DNA of 35,485 nt from a bacterium (GCA_030427125.1 JAUHXF010000010.1:1-35485); one strand, 5' to 3'. Shown: positions 1-10,035, counted from the first letter of the stretch. Numbers and translations: made by a program. Notes: generated by a model from the letters alone, not told the origin.

Positions 1-466
1 CGACGAGGCAGCAAAGAAAGTACAATCCGCGGTTCGTAACGGCATTATGCCAGTTCTTTGTGTAGGGGAGACGCTTCAAGAACGCTTGTCGGGTGAGACG
101 AATCAGATTCTACATAATCAAGTGACGGCTGGTCTTATGCACTTGACGGCTCGAGAAGTAAGTGCCGCAGTCATTGCCTACGAACCGGTTTGGGCTATAG
201 GTACTGGAGAGTTTGCAAAACCAGATCAGGTCGCAAACGCGATAGACTACATAAGAAAGCAAGTAGAGCATTTATTCGGTGAGCGCACTGCCAAACATGT
301 GCGGATATTGTACGGAGGAAGCGTCGATAATCATAACGCCAAGTCATATTTGAATATTCCAGGATGCGATGGAGCACTTATCGGCGGCGCGTCACTTAAT
401 GCTCATGTGTTTTCAGAGATTGTAGATATTGCATTCCGTGTGCAGCAGGAAAGGTCTCACGGCTAA
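1..466 (+). CDS. tpiA: Triosephosphate isomerase, C-terminal part (5' truncated by window)
   Basis: PVLCVGETLQER, AYEPVWAIGTG, RILYGGSV, DGALIGGASL are TIM signatures; frame open from base 2 (DEAAKKVQSAVRNGIMPVLCVGE). Confidence 0.97.
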   Translation, partial: DEAAKKVQSAVRNGIMPVLCVGETLQERLSGETNQILHNQVTAGLMHLTAREVSAAVIAYEPVWAIGTGEFAKPDQVANAIDYIRKQVEHLFGERTAKHVRILYGGSVDNHNAKSYLNIPGCDGALIGGASLNAHVFSEIVDIAFRVQQERSHG

Positions 467-1041
467 TGGCTACTAAAGAGAATGACGCAAAAGTGTTTGA
501 CGTTGCAAAGCCAACTGATGCGAAGAAAGACATTGGTAGTAAGCCGATGATTATCGGTCATAAGTCACTTAAAGAAGACCCAATGGTCAAAGAAGCTGTT
601 ACTGAGTCTGGCAAAGAAGAAACGCCAACAGAAACAGCCGGGCAAAAAACTGAAGAACAGAAAGTCACACCGCCGAGCGTATCTAAGAAAGTAATCACGC
701 CACCTTCAGAAGAACAGAAGAAAGAAGTAGTTACTAAAGATACAGTAGTTGCGACTGATAGTCAGGAAGGGTCAACTGAAGAAAATATAGAGACCGAAGA
801 AATTGAGGAAGAGCTAAAGGTTGATCCCGAGGTGGAGAAGAATGAGAAGAATGAGAAACTTCACAACATGATTGAAAGTAAAAAGTATTTTGTAACCATA
901 CACGAAAAATCATCATCTCACGCGAAAGTATTTATTATCACGTTTATTATTGCCCTTCTTGTTGGGTTTGCTGTTGTTGCTCTATTAATCGATGCAGAAG
1001 TTCTCGATCTTGGCGTTGATGTTCCGTTTGATTTTCTCTAG
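466..1041 (+). CDS. Hypothetical protein with charged Lys/Glu-rich N-terminal region and one C-terminal TM helix
   Basis: ORF start overlaps tpiA stop; C-terminal hydrophobic segment VFIITFIIALLVGFAVVALLI. Confidence 0.75.
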   Translation: MATKENDAKVFDVAKPTDAKKDIGSKPMIIGHKSLKEDPMVKEAVTESGKEETPTETAGQKTEEQKVTPPSVSKKVITPPSEEQKKEVVTKDTVVATDSQEGSTEENIETEEIEEELKVDPEVEKNEKNEKLHNMIESKKYFVTIHEKSSSHAKVFIITFIIALLVGFAVVALLIDAEVLDLGVDVPFDFL

Positions 1042-1094
1042 TACGTGAATTTTACACCGTTAATCACGCTATTGCTTTGTTAGAATAGAGTCCA

Positions 1095-3263
1095 ATGGAT
1101 GTCATTTCAACGCTCAACGAAGAGCAGAAAAAAGCCGTTCTACAAACGGAAGGACCCCTTCTTATTCAAGCAGGGGCTGGTTCAGGTAAGACAAAAACTC
1201 TGACGCATCGAGTGGCACATATACTACAAGAGGGTTTAGCAGCTCCTGAGCAAATCTTAGCGGTAACTTTTACTAATAAGGCAGCGAAAGAAATGCGAGA
1301 GCGTGTCGCGACGCTACTTGGACAAAATGCAGACAATCGTAACTTCTTGCCCTATATGGGTACATTTCACGGTATCTGCGTTCGCTTACTTCGTCAAGAC
1401 GGTGAGCATATAGGTATACCGAGAACTTTCGTAATTTATGATGAAGCAGACAGGCTAGCAGCGGTTAAACAAGTATCAAAACGTTTACAAATTGATGAGA
1501 AAACATTCCCGCCTCGTACCATGTCGCACGTCATTAGCGCTGCGAAAAACGAAGGAATACGGCCGCAGGAATACACACAAAGTGCTTCATCGCCAGCACA
1601 GAAAACAGCTGCACAAATTTACCCAGGTTATCAGAAAATTCTCCGTGATGCAGGTGCGCTCGATTTCGATGATCTAATCATGAAGACATTAGAAATGCTG
1701 CAGTCTAGTGATGAGTTGCGACAAAAGTGGATTAATCAATTCCGCTATATCATGATTGACGAATATCAGGACACGAACACAGTCCAATATAAGCTTGTAA
1801 AATTGCTTGTAAATAACAACAAAAACATTGCGGTCGTTGGTGACGATTGGCAGTCAATTTATTCTTGGCGTGGTGCAGATTTTCGTAATATTCTCAACTT
1901 CGAACGGGACTATAAAGACGTATTAGTTATAAAGCTTGAGCAAAATTACCGATCTACCAAACCAATTTTGGATGGTGCGCATTCAGTTATTACTAAGAAT
2001 AAACAGCGAAGTGATAAAAAGCTTTGGACGTCTTCGTCTACTGGGAAGCCAATACAAATAGTCGCGGTTAGTACACAGCGTGCAGAGGCAGAGACGATCG
2101 TGCGTCGTATCAAGAATGCTGTTGAAGGCGAAGTTCGTCGATTGAGAGATTTTGCCGTGTTGTATCGAACTAACGCACAAAGTCGTGCAATTGAAGAGGC
2201 TTTCCTGCACTACGGTGTCCCATACCGTATTGTCGGTGGACAGCGTTTTTACGATCGCAAAGAGATAAAAGATATAATGGCGTATCTTCGGTTTATTTAT
2301 CAGCCTGCGGACCGTATTAGTTTTGAGCGTGTTGTAAATGTGCCGACTCGAGGGATTGGTGCCGTAAGTATGCAACGTTTCTATGCATGGCAAGAAAGCA
2401 ATAATCTAAACTTGCTTGATGCTTTGCGTCGCGCGGATGAGGTGCCGCAGTTGCCGAAGAAAGCGATGCAAGGTTTGCGTGACCTGGCTGATATTGTTGA
2501 CTCGACACAGTCGATTATGGAGGATACATCGGTCGCAGGACTAATCGATGGGTTAGTTCGGAGAATAGAGTACAACCAACACTTGGACGACGGTACTCCT
2601 TCTGGAGAAGCCCGCCAAGAAAACGTGCAAGAACTGCTTAGTGTCGCCAAAGAATATAATGAGCTTGGTTTAAGCGGCTTTCTAGAGGAAGTGTCGTTGA
2701 TTAGCGACATTGATTCGGCTGAGTTTGGGAGCGACACCGTTATGTTGATGACGCTACACGCGGCTAAGGGGCTTGAGTTTCCAGTTGTATTTATGCCGGG
2801 CATGGAGGAGACAATCTTCCCGCATAGTCGTGCGTTGTATGATCAATCAGAGATGGAAGAAGAGCGTCGGCTTTGTTACGTTGGCATGACGCGAGCAAAA
2901 GAAGAGCTATATTTGTTACATGCTTCAAGTCGTATGCTATATGGCGGAGTGCAACATAATCCACCAGCTCGTTTTTTATCAGAAATTGGCGCAGAATTGG
3001 TCGAAGAAGGAGTATCTTCATTCCAGGCTTTTGCTTCTTCGCCGCATGCGCAACCAGAACAAATAGGTTGGACCAAGCAGGTGAAAGCCGCACAGGATGA
3101 GCCTCGCTATGTAGCAGAGTTTCACGAGGGTGACAGTGTTGAGCATCAGCTGTTTGGTGAAGGCAAAATTGTTGAGACAGATGGTGACATGGCCGCTATC
3201 TATTTTAAAAAAGCAGGGGTGAAAAAGCTAAACACCTCAATCGCTCCACTAAAAAAGCTATAA
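1095..3263 (+). CDS. UvrD/PcrA-family DNA helicase (SF1)
   Basis: QAGAGSGKTKTLTHR (Walker A), MIDEYQDTN, VVGDDWQSIYSWRGAD, LEQNYRST, LMTLHAAKGLEFPVVF, CYVGMTRAKEELYLLHA. Confidence 0.97.
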   Translation: MDVISTLNEEQKKAVLQTEGPLLIQAGAGSGKTKTLTHRVAHILQEGLAAPEQILAVTFTNKAAKEMRERVATLLGQNADNRNFLPYMGTFHGICVRLLRQDGEHIGIPRTFVIYDEADRLAAVKQVSKRLQIDEKTFPPRTMSHVISAAKNEGIRPQEYTQSASSPAQKTAAQIYPGYQKILRDAGALDFDDLIMKTLEMLQSSDELRQKWINQFRYIMIDEYQDTNTVQYKLVKLLVNNNKNIAVVGDDWQSIYSWRGADFRNILNFERDYKDVLVIKLEQNYRSTKPILDGAHSVITKNKQRSDKKLWTSSSTGKPIQIVAVSTQRAEAETIVRRIKNAVEGEVRRLRDFAVLYRTNAQSRAIEEAFLHYGVPYRIVGGQRFYDRKEIKDIMAYLRFIYQPADRISFERVVNVPTRGIGAVSMQRFYAWQESNNLNLLDALRRADEVPQLPKKAMQGLRDLADIVDSTQSIMEDTSVAGLIDGLVRRIEYNQHLDDGTPSGEARQENVQELLSVAKEYNELGLSGFLEEVSLISDIDSAEFGSDTVMLMTLHAAKGLEFPVVFMPGMEETIFPHSRALYDQSEMEEERRLCYVGMTRAKEELYLLHASSRMLYGGVQHNPPARFLSEIGAELVEEGVSSFQAFASSPHAQPEQIGWTKQVKAAQDEPRYVAEFHEGDSVEHQLFGEGKIVETDGDMAAIYFKKAGVKKLNTSIAPLKKL

Positions 3264-3270
3264 TATATTT

Positions 3271-3705
3271 ATGTCTCGTATTTTGTTTTTCTTACTGTGG
3301 CCGCTTATATGGTTGTATGCACCGATAACTCGACGTGTTCGTGTTCTTATAAAGCATGGTGATGACTATGTGCTGGTCATTAACAAGTTCGGTCCTGGAA
3401 AATGGCAATTACCTGGTGGCGGAATTAAGTTCGGTGAGTCAGTCGAAGCAGCTGGAGTACGTGAAGTCGAAGAAGAGCTAGGACTCGTTATAGCACACGT
3501 AAAGAAGCTGCACGATGCGTTTATCGTCGTGAAGCAGTTTGGGCTACTAATGCGCTATAGTTACGTTTTTATTGAATTAGATGAACAGAAAGAATTAATT
3601 TTCAATCGGGAGCTACAAGACGCCCGGTGGGTGTCGGCTGACGAAATGAGCAACATTGCGAAAGAAGTTAGCATTGGGCTCGAACTTGTTGATAAACAGA
3701 GGTGA
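3271..3705 (+). CDS. NUDIX hydrolase with N-terminal hydrophobic segment
   Basis: Nudix box GGGIKFGESVEAAGVREVEEELGL. Confidence 0.93.
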   Translation: MSRILFFLLWPLIWLYAPITRRVRVLIKHGDDYVLVINKFGPGKWQLPGGGIKFGESVEAAGVREVEEELGLVIAHVKKLHDAFIVVKQFGLLMRYSYVFIELDEQKELIFNRELQDARWVSADEMSNIAKEVSIGLELVDKQR

Positions 3706-3742
3706 GTGCTAAAATATTATATACGCTATAGAAAGCGTAAAT

Positions 3743-5005
3743 ATGAAGAAAAAATTCATCAAGAAAATACATAAAACGAAAAAGAGTGCTGCAAAAAAGT
3801 CTAGATTTCTACTGCGACATCCTTTGTTGCTGCCCGTCACGACATTTGTAGTGTTGTTTTTTGTTGGATTAGCTGGGTTTGTGGCGATGGGCGGCTCAAC
3901 GCAGGGCGCCGAGGACGCCCGCATTGTGAATGTGTTTGTTGATGGCGAGCAGCAGACGGTGACGACACGTGCAGACACCATCGGTGCTTTGCTTGAGAGG
4001 CTAGATTTAAATCTGGCTACTGAGGACATCGTAGAGCCTGAGGTTGAGGAACCGATCATTGAGGATGATACTCAGATAAATATCTATCGAGCTCGTCCCG
4101 TAGAATTGACTGAAGATGACCGAATCATTACTGTCGTTACTGCGCAGCGCGCTCCTAGACTCATTGCAGAAGAAGCCGGTATCGAACTATTACCTGAAGA
4201 CGAAGCAGTTCTGGATGAGACTGAGTTTAATGTACTCGAGTCTGGTGCGACAGAGCGGCTTATTATTAAGCGGTCTGTTCCAATTAGATTTAGCGTGTAT
4301 GGTGTGTTGAAGCCTGTTCGTACAACAGCAGGCACGGTTTCAGAGTTATTAGAAGAGCAGGGTATTACGCCAAATGAAGATGAAGTTGTGCAACCAGCTC
4401 TTGATGCAGCAATTAAGCCAGAGCTGCTTGTTGCAGTTAATCGACCAGGCGTAAAGACGATTGCTGTAGAAGAACCAATTCCTTATGACGTGGAAACTAA
4501 AAATGATGATAGCATCACTGCTGGACAAATCCAAGTAGAGAAAAAGGGCAAAGACGGCGTACGTGCTGTTGTTTATGAAATAGAAGAAGACGATGAAGGC
4601 GAAGAGATCAGCCGTAAAGAAATACAGAAAGTTGTCGTAGAGAAGCCAGTCACGGAGATTCGTCTGCGAGGCACGAAGATAGTAGCCCCAAGCTTCAACC
4701 CTTCTACAACAGTATCTGGAGACAAAGCCGCACTGATGGCTGCAGCAGGAATAGCTGAGTCAGATTTTGGGTATGTTGATTCAATTATTTCTAAAGAATC
4801 TGGCTGGCGCCCGGGAGCAGTCAACTCAAGTTCAGGGGCTTACGGATTATGCCAGTCATTACCAGCGAGTAAAATGGCGTCGGCTGGCTCAGATTATCGT
4901 ACTAATCCTGTTACGCAGCTCAAATGGTGTGCAGGCTACGCCGTAGGAAGGTATGGCGGATGGGCTGGAGCGTATAACGCATGGCAAGTGCAGCGCTGGT
5001 GGTAG
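3743..5005 (+). CDS. DUF348/G5-domain cell-wall protein with C-terminal lysozyme/transglycosylase-like domain (YabE/Rpf-like)
   Basis: N-terminal TM; repeated ubiquitin-like DUF348 modules (VNVFVDGEQQTVTTRADTIGALLERL...); G5-like segment (IPYDVETKNDD...GTKI); C-terminal SKESGWRPGAVNSSSGAYGLCQ...AYNAW. Confidence 0.88.
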   Translation: MKKKFIKKIHKTKKSAAKKSRFLLRHPLLLPVTTFVVLFFVGLAGFVAMGGSTQGAEDARIVNVFVDGEQQTVTTRADTIGALLERLDLNLATEDIVEPEVEEPIIEDDTQINIYRARPVELTEDDRIITVVTAQRAPRLIAEEAGIELLPEDEAVLDETEFNVLESGATERLIIKRSVPIRFSVYGVLKPVRTTAGTVSELLEEQGITPNEDEVVQPALDAAIKPELLVAVNRPGVKTIAVEEPIPYDVETKNDDSITAGQIQVEKKGKDGVRAVVYEIEEDDEGEEISRKEIQKVVVEKPVTEIRLRGTKIVAPSFNPSTTVSGDKAALMAAAGIAESDFGYVDSIISKESGWRPGAVNSSSGAYGLCQSLPASKMASAGSDYRTNPVTQLKWCAGYAVGRYGGWAGAYNAWQVQRWW

Positions 5006-5566
5006 CTATTTTTTGAAAATCAGGATGTATACCAAAGCAGCCTGAGTGACAGTGCTATAAATAGGAGCGAGTAGTAATACAGCATCTAACTCTCCAACTG
5101 AAATAGCAGCTAAAAGGGAACTTATGCCCCCAAAAATAAATGCACTAGGAGTCTCACTTTCGGGATCATTTATTGACTTCATGAAGGTTGGCGCGAGTGC
5201 AACGCTGGCAGCAAATAAGTTTGCCAAAATGCTGAGCAATGGATCATCGAAAACTACCCACAGAGACACACCGAACAGAGAAATAATGAGTGAAACTACA
5301 TCAAACCTCGAGCTACCACCAGTTCCATTCCAAAGTGATGCTATGAAGATTGCTCCAGTAGCCAAAACAGCCGCTCCAAATAACCACAAAGAGTTTCTAG
5401 CACCTGCTGCGTATTGATTTGCAAACCCTATGCTGTTCAGTAAAAAAATGATTCCCCAAGTAACCCGATGAGGTTGCGTTTTCTTTTTCAAGGTATCTAA
5501 AAAGTAGGGAACATCTCCTAAAAAGAAGATGACAGAACTCAGAACACCAAGAATAGTAAAAAACAT
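5006..5566 (-). CDS. Hypothetical multi-pass membrane protein
   Basis: Several hydrophobic segments (FFTILGVLSSVIFFLGDV, SLWLFGAAVLATGAIFIASL, VVSLIISLFGVSLWVVF). Confidence 0.75.
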   Translation of the reverse strand: MFFTILGVLSSVIFFLGDVPYFLDTLKKKTQPHRVTWGIIFLLNSIGFANQYAAGARNSLWLFGAAVLATGAIFIASLWNGTGGSSRFDVVSLIISLFGVSLWVVFDDPLLSILANLFAASVALAPTFMKSINDPESETPSAFIFGGISSLLAAISVGELDAVLLLAPIYSTVTQAALVYILIFKK

Positions 5567-5610
5567 TGGATTAAGTATCTCATACTTAGTATCTACGATA
5601 TAGTTATTGT

Positions 5611-6153
5611 ATGAGTGTGAAGATAACGTATTTTGTTCACGGCACCACTACTGATAACGAAACTGGTAAAGCTACAGGCTGGCTACCTGGGGAGCTGTCG
5701 GAATTAGGTAGAAAACAAGCAATAGAGCTTAGTGTTCAAGCTGCTGACAAAAAGTTTGATGCTGTATATTGTTCAGATTTAAAAAGAGCTGTTGAGTCAG
5801 CAAATCTTGGTTTTGGACTAAAATATAAAATCGTAGAGGACGCAAGATTGCGCGAGTGTAACTATGGTGATTACAGTGGAGCCCCGCAAACATTCAAAGA
5901 CAACATGCAATGGTTTGTAAATAATAAGTTTCCAAACGGCGAAAGCTACAAAGATGTTGAAGTACGCCTAAAATCATTTATTTCATCTTTGAGAGAAAGT
6001 TACGATAATCAACATATTGCAATTGTTGCACATCAAGCACCCCAGCTTGCACTAGAAGTTTTACTGAAAGGCAGGACTTGGAGTCAGGCAATTCAAGAGG
6101 ATTGGCGAAGGACGAAAGCATGGCAGCCAGGCTGGGAGTATACAGTTGATTGA
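5611..6153 (+). CDS. Histidine phosphatase (phosphoglycerate mutase-like) superfamily protein, divergent catalytic motif
   Basis: ITYFVHGTTTDN...GELSELGRKQAIEL...DAVYCSDLKRAVESA...LRECNYGDYSG...IVAHQAPQLAL. Confidence 0.88.
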   Translation: MSVKITYFVHGTTTDNETGKATGWLPGELSELGRKQAIELSVQAADKKFDAVYCSDLKRAVESANLGFGLKYKIVEDARLRECNYGDYSGAPQTFKDNMQWFVNNKFPNGESYKDVEVRLKSFISSLRESYDNQHIAIVAHQAPQLALEVLLKGRTWSQAIQEDWRRTKAWQPGWEYTVD

Positions 6154-6925
6154 TACGAAAAAAGAATTAGGCCAGCATTGGCTGCAAGATGAAGATATCC
6201 TGCAGGCGATTGTCGAAGCGGGTGATGTGTCGAGTAATGATTTCGTCTTAGAAATTGGGCCGGGGAAAGGGACCTTAACTGAAAAGCTATTGGAGTCCGA
6301 AGCTGAAGTATTAGCGTTAGAATTTGATCAAGACCTCATACCAGAGCTTGAAAAGAAATTCTCAAATTGCAAAAAATTTGCAATTTCTAGGGGTGATATT
6401 CGGAAATTCGACTATAATACATTACAGCCAGGATACAAGGTTATCGCAAATATCCCCTATTACTTAACAAGTAATCTAATCCGTGCGTTATCGGAAACAA
6501 GCAACCCACCAAATCTTGCGGTTCTGCTTATTCAGAAAGAGGTTGCAGAACGACTATGTGCTCAACCAGGAGATATGAGTATTTTAGCTGTTACAGCACA
6601 GTTTTATTTTGAGTGTCGTTTAGACATCGAAGTGCCTGCTGAGTTCTTCACACCACCACCGAAAGTCGACTCACAAGTAGTCGTTCTAAGCAGGCGGTCA
6701 CAGAATCTCTTCGATGTTGATGAGCAGAAATTTTTTAGCCTCGTTAAGGCTGGGTTCTCTGAGAAGCGTAAAACACTCCGCAACTCATTGAGTGGTGGTT
6801 TGCAGCTCTCAAAGGATGATGTTGAGACGCTTTTAGATAAAGCCGACCTGTCTCCAACTGCTCGCGCACAAGAATTATTGCTAAGCCAATGGCACGAGTT
6901 ATACTTGGTGTATGAATCACGATAA
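6146..6925 (+). CDS. rsmA: 16S rRNA (adenine1518-N6/1519-N6)-dimethyltransferase
   Basis: LGQHWLQD, VLEIGPGKGTLTEKL, VIANIPYYLTSNLI, FTPPPKVDSQVV, KAGFSEKRKTLRNSLSG. Start overlaps upstream gene. Confidence 0.96.
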   Translation: MIDTKKELGQHWLQDEDILQAIVEAGDVSSNDFVLEIGPGKGTLTEKLLESEAEVLALEFDQDLIPELEKKFSNCKKFAISRGDIRKFDYNTLQPGYKVIANIPYYLTSNLIRALSETSNPPNLAVLLIQKEVAERLCAQPGDMSILAVTAQFYFECRLDIEVPAEFFTPPPKVDSQVVVLSRRSQNLFDVDEQKFFSLVKAGFSEKRKTLRNSLSGGLQLSKDDVETLLDKADLSPTARAQELLLSQWHELYLVYESR

Positions 6926-7427
6926 GCACCATGACATGCATATGCATGATCAAGGCACGGGATCTCCCATTGAATATGTGAAGTTCATAGTTGTCATTGC
7001 TTTTGTTTTTGGGGTGGCAACATTACTCGCTTCCATAGATTTTCGACCTTTCATGGAATCACTTATGGGGGTATTTTTGCTGGTCTTTGGTGGTTTTAAA
7101 CTCATTAATCTTCGTGAATTCGCCTATGGATTTCAGAGCTATGACATCGTTGCTAAGAAAAGCTTACAGTACAGCTTCGCGTATCCTTTTATTCAAATCG
7201 GCCTCGGAGCAGCTTACTTAGCTGGCTTGGCTTCACTGTTGCTGCATGTCTTAGCGCTTATTGTTGCTGTTGTCGCAAGTGTCGGCGTGTTGCAAACACT
7301 TCTCTCAGGTCAAAAAGTGCATTGCGTATGCCTTGGGAATGTTATAAGACTTCCATTATCTCGGATAAGCTTTGTAGAGGATTTCGGCATGGCGCTTATG
7401 GCCATTGCCATGATCTTCATGCGTTAG
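6912..7427 (+). CDS. MauE/DoxX-like membrane protein with His-rich N-terminus
   Basis: MNHDKHHDMHMHDQ N-terminus; four hydrophobic segments; FGGFKLINLREFAYGFQSYD and VHCVCLGNVIRLPLSRISFVED resemble MauE/DoxX-type proteins. Confidence 0.7.
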   Translation: MNHDKHHDMHMHDQGTGSPIEYVKFIVVIAFVFGVATLLASIDFRPFMESLMGVFLLVFGGFKLINLREFAYGFQSYDIVAKKSLQYSFAYPFIQIGLGAAYLAGLASLLLHVLALIVAVVASVGVLQTLLSGQKVHCVCLGNVIRLPLSRISFVEDFGMALMAIAMIFMR

Positions 7428-7465
7428 ATTTCTGCTCGTATACCTGTTATGCTTTATGTGAATAA

Positions 7466-8281
7466 TTGAGGTATCTTATGATAGAGAACAACGACAAACC
7501 TGTCGACGAGTTAAGTAAGAAAATTACCGACACACCACAAAAAGAAACTACAAATAACAAGCCTTCACAGCATAAACACGCAAAACTAGTGCTTGTGATT
7601 GTTTTTATAGTCCTTTTGGGGATTATCGCCGCTCTCAGCTACTTATTACTTCAAGAAGACAAAACTATTTCAGATAACCAAGATGATTCGGTGACAGAAA
7701 TGATAGGTAGCGAGATACCAGATGAAAAAATTGATGAGTCTGTAGGTAATTCAAGACCAGAAATACCTGATGGATTCATATTGTATGAGGATTTAATAAA
7801 CGGTTTTTCGTTTTATTATCCTGAAGTCTGGGGAGAAATAGAGGAGTCTCCAACTTCAAACCTAACTATATACAACGCAAGGTTTACTAATAATGATCGA
7901 GCCCAAATTTATTTAAATTCAGGTGATCAAGATTTCACATCAGGCGGCAGAGGAGGCGCCCTGTGGGATTGTGTCGGTCATACGTATATGGGGAATAAAG
8001 ACATAGGCTGTAAAGCTGTGTATATAGATGAGAGTGGCAAGAGGTTGTCAGGTAGTGTGCTTGAAAACGCATCGAGCTATGCAACGATAGAAGATGATGA
8101 TTTTATTGTTTCAAATAAATATGAATATTTCGAAACAGATGTAGCCGAAATCCTATTTAATCCAAACAGTACAAGATACTATGGAGGTACGCTTGTAATA
8201 CAAGAACCCACAGATGAAGATCTAGATAATCTGGATAAAATGTTATTTCTGTTTTCGACGAAAGTAGCTGAAGGACTATAA
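7466..8281 (+). CDS. Hypothetical single-pass membrane-anchored extracytoplasmic protein (start may be ATG at 7478)
   Basis: TM segment LVLVIVFIVLLGIIAALSYLLL followed by acidic linker and soluble domain. Confidence 0.7.
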   Translation: MRYLMIENNDKPVDELSKKITDTPQKETTNNKPSQHKHAKLVLVIVFIVLLGIIAALSYLLLQEDKTISDNQDDSVTEMIGSEIPDEKIDESVGNSRPEIPDGFILYEDLINGFSFYYPEVWGEIEESPTSNLTIYNARFTNNDRAQIYLNSGDQDFTSGGRGGALWDCVGHTYMGNKDIGCKAVYIDESGKRLSGSVLENASSYATIEDDDFIVSNKYEYFETDVAEILFNPNSTRYYGGTLVIQEPTDEDLDNLDKMLFLFSTKVAEGL

Positions 8282-8298
8282 TACTATACAGGTAAAGT

Positions 8299-8718
8299 AT
8301 GCAGACGCAATTATATTGGCAAATTCACACACTGGCTTTCTTGTTCGAGAAGAAAGCCGATGAACGATTAAAGGAGAGCTTCGGACTCGGATTTGCTCAA
8401 TATAAAGTGCTGGAGGCAATTGGTAGAAATACGAATGCCAAGCAGAACACAGTTGCTGAACTGCTTGATCAAACAGAGGCAAGCATTTCGAGACAAATAC
8501 GTATTCTTTCTCGTAAAAACCTCATTACCGTAGACATGGTCATGGGTAATAAGCGCGCCCGCGAGCTTAATTTAACAGAACAGGGCGAAGAGCAACTGCG
8601 TCTATGCCACGAGCAGCTTGAGATGATTCACGCTCGTGTATTTAACGGTCTCAGCTCGGAAGATGTGCAGTATTTTGAGGCGCTATTCGAGCGACTTATT
8701 GCGAATATTCGCTCATAG
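8299..8718 (+). CDS. MarR-family transcriptional regulator
   Basis: NTVAELLDQTEASISRQIRILSRKNLITVDMVMGNKRARELNLTEQGEEQL, the MarR winged-helix pattern. Confidence 0.92.
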   Translation: MQTQLYWQIHTLAFLFEKKADERLKESFGLGFAQYKVLEAIGRNTNAKQNTVAELLDQTEASISRQIRILSRKNLITVDMVMGNKRARELNLTEQGEEQLRLCHEQLEMIHARVFNGLSSEDVQYFEALFERLIANIRS

Positions 8719-9918
8719 GTATTTTTCTACAAAGTAAATATAGACACCGTTTGTCCATCCAAAACCAACTTGATTCGGATAGACACCTTCAGCAGGTGCC
8801 AATGAAGTGTTGACGACGTTATATTTTTCTTGGAACTCATTATGCTCAACAAACCATTTTGTACAATTTCTCACCCATTTTTCAGCCAGATGTTTAGCCT
8901 TTTCTTCATACCCGTATAACGACAACCCTTCGCACACTATATATTGAAGTGGAGCCCAGCCATTTGGGTAGGCCCACTGAGTTTTTGCGGAACCAAACAG
9001 ACTGTAGTACATGGCATTGCCGATGGTTGTGGTGAGGCCGCCAGGCTTCTCGAATCGTTCAAGTTTATCAACGAGGCTCTTCGCCTGTTCTTGGCTTGCA
9101 AGCCCTGTCCATAAGGCATAGTATGCTGCGAGGGACCAAACATTACTTTTCTTTTTTTCTTGATAGTTATAATCAAAGAAGAAGCCATGACGGCTATGCC
9201 ACATAATACGCGTTACTATGACTTGTCGCTGTTCCGCTGCATCGTGCCAGATTCGTTCTTCGCTTGATTCACCTAGTATGTGTGCGGCGCGAGCAAAGTC
9301 GGCTTCGTATTTATAGAGTAGGCAATTAAGGTCTACCGGTAGATAGTCCATGCATTGGCGCTGAAATCGAGGCGTCATATCCCAGCCGCTTTCTGCTTCA
9401 GCCATATCGTGAAGTGAATTAATATCGTAATACCGACTTAAGCCTCGGTGAACTTTACGCATATGTGGGTGTGCACTCGACGTCCAGACGGTTTGGTATT
9501 CTTGCTTTGCTACCTGTATGTACTTGCGCAGCCAAGATTTTGATTTTCCATATTTGTCGTAGACATGAAAAATGAAGGTTGTAAGTATTGGTGGCTGTGA
9601 CCGAGATGTGAAATAGTACCTGTTTGCGTTGGGGATAAGACCAAACTCCTTGTAGAGATGAATAAGGTTGTCGAGCATTCCAGTGACGAGTTCTTCATCA
9701 TTTATTCCGATAGCAATAAAATAGCTGTCCCAGTAGTATTGTTCATTAAACACGAAGCCGTTACGATCTTTTCCTGGGACGATGTACGGGTTTGGGAGGC
9801 CAATGAGCGTCGCATCGTTTTTCACAGAAGTCCGTTTTAGTTCTGTCCAGAATTCAGAAATATGATCAAGCGCTGCTTGAATGTCTGATTGTTCAATTTG
9901 TATGTTTCGCCCACTCAT
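8713..9918 (-). CDS. Trehalase-like glycoside hydrolase (GH37 family)
   Basis: QYYWDSYFIAIGI, AEAESGWDMTPRF, QWAYPNGWAPLQYIVCEGL (trehalase signature-like), EFQEKYNV. Confidence 0.9.
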   Translation of the reverse strand: MSGRNIQIEQSDIQAALDHISEFWTELKRTSVKNDATLIGLPNPYIVPGKDRNGFVFNEQYYWDSYFIAIGINDEELVTGMLDNLIHLYKEFGLIPNANRYYFTSRSQPPILTTFIFHVYDKYGKSKSWLRKYIQVAKQEYQTVWTSSAHPHMRKVHRGLSRYYDINSLHDMAEAESGWDMTPRFQRQCMDYLPVDLNCLLYKYEADFARAAHILGESSEERIWHDAAEQRQVIVTRIMWHSRHGFFFDYNYQEKKKSNVWSLAAYYALWTGLASQEQAKSLVDKLERFEKPGGLTTTIGNAMYYSLFGSAKTQWAYPNGWAPLQYIVCEGLSLYGYEEKAKHLAEKWVRNCTKWFVEHNEFQEKYNVVNTSLAPAEGVYPNQVGFGWTNGVYIYFVEKYL

Positions 9919-10035
9919 CTATTGGTAGTGTAACGGTCTGAGTGATATTTTCAAGAGTATTATTACTATGAGAATACGCTGTACATTGCCTTTTATGCAG
10001 TTAAGTATCACCATAAAGACAGCGCGACCACTTTG

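Noticed and set aside
1983-3093. Several minus-strand ORFs within uvrD
   Set aside because: Antisense shadows of a complete helicase gene.
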